This document shows positions 61,916-64,000 of a stretch of DNA of 64,000 bases, piece after piece (within the stretch, counting starts at the first letter, position 1; every line of letters begins with the position of its first letter). This stretch comes from Pseudobutyrivibrio sp. ACV-2. GTDB taxonomy: Bacteria; Bacillota; Clostridia; Lachnospirales; Lachnospiraceae. The stretch is from contig NZ_FNQZ01000004.1 of NCBI RefSeq assembly GCF_900107545.1, positions 124,001 to 188,000 on the forward strand. The letters run 5' to 3'. The notes beneath the pieces were generated by a model, which searched no databases, had not been told where the DNA came from, and was given only the letters and a program-made list of their open reading frames with translations. Position numbers and translations under genes: made by a program.

Positions 61916-64000
61916 ATGAAGAATAGAATGAATCATGTAAGAGTATTAGCAGGTGGTCTTGCAGCCATTATCACAATGTCTAGTATGTCATCAATTGCAT
62001 TCGCAGCTGAAGCTGAACACCTGGAGCAGCCTGTGGAACAGATTGTGGAGAGCTCAAGTGAAACACCAATTGAAACACCAACCGAAGAGATAATGACAAA
62101 TGCAGTGGATACTGAAAATAGTGACACTATTGAAAAGATAGCAAAGGCTAGGACTGTTGAAAATAGTAATGATGAGGTGGTAGCTGAAGCTGGTTCAGAG
62201 CAGGAAGCTGGTTCAGAGCAGGAAGCTGCAAAGGCTAAGACTGCTGAGACTATAATGATGGAGCTGAATGAGGATGCTTCAGAGCCAGAGGCTGTAATTG
62301 TTGAGAGTGATGAGACTGCTGAGAATATCAATAATGAGGTTGTAACTGAAGATTCAATTGAAGATGTAGTTGAAGAGGCAGTTGAAAAGGTAGCTGAAGA
62401 AACAGTTGAAGAAACTGCAGAAAAAAATGAAGTAGCACCAGAAGTTACTGCAGAGAAGTCCTGGGATGAGCTTGTAAAAAAGCTAGATAATATTTTTCCT
62501 TCAAAAGAAGATTACACATTCACAAATGAAGAAGAAAGTGATGGCGTATTAGTTAAGTATTACAAGGACGCTAGTAACAGAACAATTGCAAGAACTTATT
62601 ACGCTGATGGAAGCTTTTTTGAGAAGGTATATAGCCCAGAAATGCATGTGGAAGCACCTACTGTTTATGGGGCAACAAGTTCAATTGGAACAATCGTACA
62701 GCCAGAGTGGATCTATGAGACTATGTCCTGTGATGCAGATGGAAACTGGAAATCAACTGTGTATGGAATATGCAATCAGGTAGAGTCAGAAACAACCTAT
62801 ACATCTGTAGAATTGGAAAAGAAGCATAAGGATGCAGATAGAGAAAAGAAGCTTTTAGAAGAAGCAAAGAACATAGAGGAAAACGCAACTTTAGACGATA
62901 TCCTTGACTTTTTCAATAAAATGGATACAGAACCAGAGGCAACTAAGGCCTATGGCGAGTCTGGTGCAACTGAAAAGGTTGAAATGGATAAGGTTAATGG
63001 TGAGGTGCCAGAAATCATTAAGTTTGCCTATGATAAGGCTTTAGATAAAGCGTTAAAGACACTCCCAGGTTCATCAATCTACGCAGATAAGGCTAAAGGT
63101 CTTATTATGAAGGCTATGGGATTGGATAGTAAATCAACAGATATAGCCAAGACAATTAAAGACAGAATTGACGAATCTGACGCTAAGACAGGTACTCTGA
63201 TTGCATCTGTAAAGAGACTTGAGCCAGTAGTGGATGCTTTAAATAGTATAGGTCATGATTTCGATGAATTTACAAACAGTACTATGTTGGCAGCTACTTT
63301 GATGAATTCATGGGTAGAAGATACAAAGGTTAGTGCTACGAAGAAGCTCATCGAAATGGCATCAGTAATTGGTACAGGTAGCGATTGGCGTGCTGGTAAT
63401 TCTAGCATCTTTAAGGACATGAACAATGCGGCACTAGCTCTTAGATCTAAGAATGGAGATGGTCCGCAGGCATCTATCGACTGCAAGAATCTTTATGAAT
63501 TGTTCTATGATTATCATAAGGAAACCTCTATGTTTTCCGGAGAGGCAATCGATAAAGCAGCAGCAGACATCCAAAAGAGAGTTCAGAATTTTGCTGAAAA
63601 CTGCAGTCTAGTGCTTGATATTCTTAAATTACAGGATCAGGTTGTAAAGCTTTCAGATGAAGAGGTGGCTTCTTTAGACAAGACTACAAGATCAAAGTAT
63701 GAAAAGATTATGGAGGACAAAGATTACATTCAGTCATACAAGAAGAGTGTTGCCACTATTTTCACAGGCGATAAAAATTCAAACGTTGAGAAGTGTAAAT
63801 ATGGTGTTATTCAGGCAGTTAAGGATTACTCAACAAAAAACAGACTCGTGTTCTTAGAGCAATCTGAAAATGGAATTAGCGAGACAAAGCTTAAGGCGCA
63901 ATTGTATACTCAGAAATCTGAGGTTGCAAAGCAGAGCACTCTCAAGTCACATTCAGCATTAACAGAAAAGCAGATTTGTAAGCTCCAGGAGCATGTAAAT
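61916..64000 (+). CDS. Large secreted acidic protein, 3' end outside the window
   Basis: The frame is open for 695 codons and runs off the window, so the protein is incomplete. It starts MKNRMNHVRVL, with a Sec signal peptide ending SIAFAA (about residue 30), followed by a 150-residue Glu/Val/Thr-rich region (PIETPTEEIM, AGSEQEAGSEQEA, EDVVEEAVEKVAEE). After about residue 190 it becomes an ordered helical domain without a family I recognise. AAAAGGAG precedes the ATG. Acidic spacers of this kind are typical of surface proteins; any wall anchor would be beyond the window. Confidence 0.8.
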   Translation, partial: MKNRMNHVRVLAGGLAAIITMSSMSSIAFAAEAEHLEQPVEQIVESSSETPIETPTEEIMTNAVDTENSDTIEKIAKARTVENSNDEVVAEAGSEQEAGSEQEAAKAKTAETIMMELNEDASEPEAVIVESDETAENINNEVVTEDSIEDVVEEAVEKVAEETVEETAEKNEVAPEVTAEKSWDELVKKLDNIFPSKEDYTFTNEEESDGVLVKYYKDASNRTIARTYYADGSFFEKVYSPEMHVEAPTVYGATSSIGTIVQPEWIYETMSCDADGNWKSTVYGICNQVESETTYTSVELEKKHKDADREKKLLEEAKNIEENATLDDILDFFNKMDTEPEATKAYGESGATEKVEMDKVNGEVPEIIKFAYDKALDKALKTLPGSSIYADKAKGLIMKAMGLDSKSTDIAKTIKDRIDESDAKTGTLIASVKRLEPVVDALNSIGHDFDEFTNSTMLAATLMNSWVEDTKVSATKKLIEMASVIGTGSDWRAGNSSIFKDMNNAALALRSKNGDGPQASIDCKNLYELFYDYHKETSMFSGEAIDKAAADIQKRVQNFAENCSLVLDILKLQDQVVKLSDEEVASLDKTTRSKYEKIMEDKDYIQSYKKSVATIFTGDKNSNVEKCKYGVIQAVKDYSTKNRLVFLEQSENGISETKLKAQLYTQKSEVAKQSTLKSHSALTEKQICKLQEHVN
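62189..62224 (+). repeat. 18-bp in-frame tandem duplication
   Basis: Two perfect copies of an 18-base unit (62189-62206, 62207-62224) encode AGSEQE twice within the acidic spacer of the secreted protein. Confidence 0.9.

Noticed and set aside
61933-62331. Minus-strand Ser/Ala/Ile-rich frame of 132 codons
   Set aside because: It is the shadow of the acidic Glu/Thr-rich spacer of the secreted protein.
1-64000. tRNA, rRNA, insertion sequence or prophage genes
   Set aside because: Reading the intergenic regions showed no cloverleaf with a GTTCGA-type arm, no rRNA sequence, and no transposase, integrase or phage structural gene.

Overview
The window looks like chromosome from an anaerobic, low-G+C member of the Lachnospiraceae, most like Butyrivibrio or Pseudobutyrivibrio. 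This is inferred from an oxygen-independent class III ribonucleotide reductase, a PPi-type phosphofructokinase, a type 2 isoleucyl-tRNA synthetase, YesM/YesN-type sugar sensing, a GH5 glucanase, and dispersed GGGGAAGG/GGATGAGG palindromes familiar from that family. No rRNA, tRNA, CRISPR array, phage gene or transposase was recognised. Nearly all of the sequence is ordinary dense coding with strong AGGAGG-type ribosome binding sites and intrinsic terminators.

Layout. 1-2.5 kb: nrdD with a fused redoxin domain. 2.6-6.97 kb: a three-gene ABC importer (lipoprotein, permease, ATPase; TrpXYZ-like) followed by aspartate kinase. Both transcription units start with the same promoter/operator module. 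7-14.3 kb: DUF4190 protein, ileS, glycogen phosphorylase, CPBP protease. 14.5-26.5 kb: a leaderless calcium-loop protein, then a sugar-sensing and uptake block with a membrane-anchored binding protein, YesM-type kinase, YesN-type regulator, a second binding lipoprotein, and a ChvE/GguA/GguB-type monosaccharide importer with two different permeases. 26.6-33.4 kb (minus strand): YknXYZ/MacAB-like export complex, a PMT-type glycosyltransferase, PPi-phosphofructokinase. 33.5-48.8 kb (mostly plus): small membrane protein, GH5 enzyme, Xaa-Pro aminopeptidase, DNA polymerase I, DUF975 protein, CoaE, a large FtsA-like ATPase, WalJ-like hydrolase, ACT/UPF0210 pair, precorrin-2 dehydrogenase, S66 peptidase. 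48.9-59.4 kb: a LysR regulator divergent from an acyl carrier protein/thiolase/DUF35/MFS cluster, then a PRD regulator, an M13 peptidase and an FGGY kinase. 59.7-64 kb: an OYE-type Fe-S flavoenzyme and the 5' part of a large secreted acidic protein that runs off the window.

How the parts fit. Plant-polysaccharide life is suggested by the GH5 enzyme, the monosaccharide importer with its dedicated sensor, the FGGY kinase and glycogen turnover. The most unusual items are: (1) the identical ACTTTA-N6-TAAAGT operator in the same promoter geometry before the ABC importer and aspartate kinase, implying an unnamed amino-acid regulon; (2) the ACP/thiolase/DUF35/MFS cluster, which resembles a small acyl-transfer and export pathway but has no ketosynthase; (3) two families of intergenic hairpins whose stems vary while pairing is kept; and (4) a 20-bp-spaced direct repeat abutting the promoter of the sugar importer, a good candidate site for the neighbouring YesN-type regulator.
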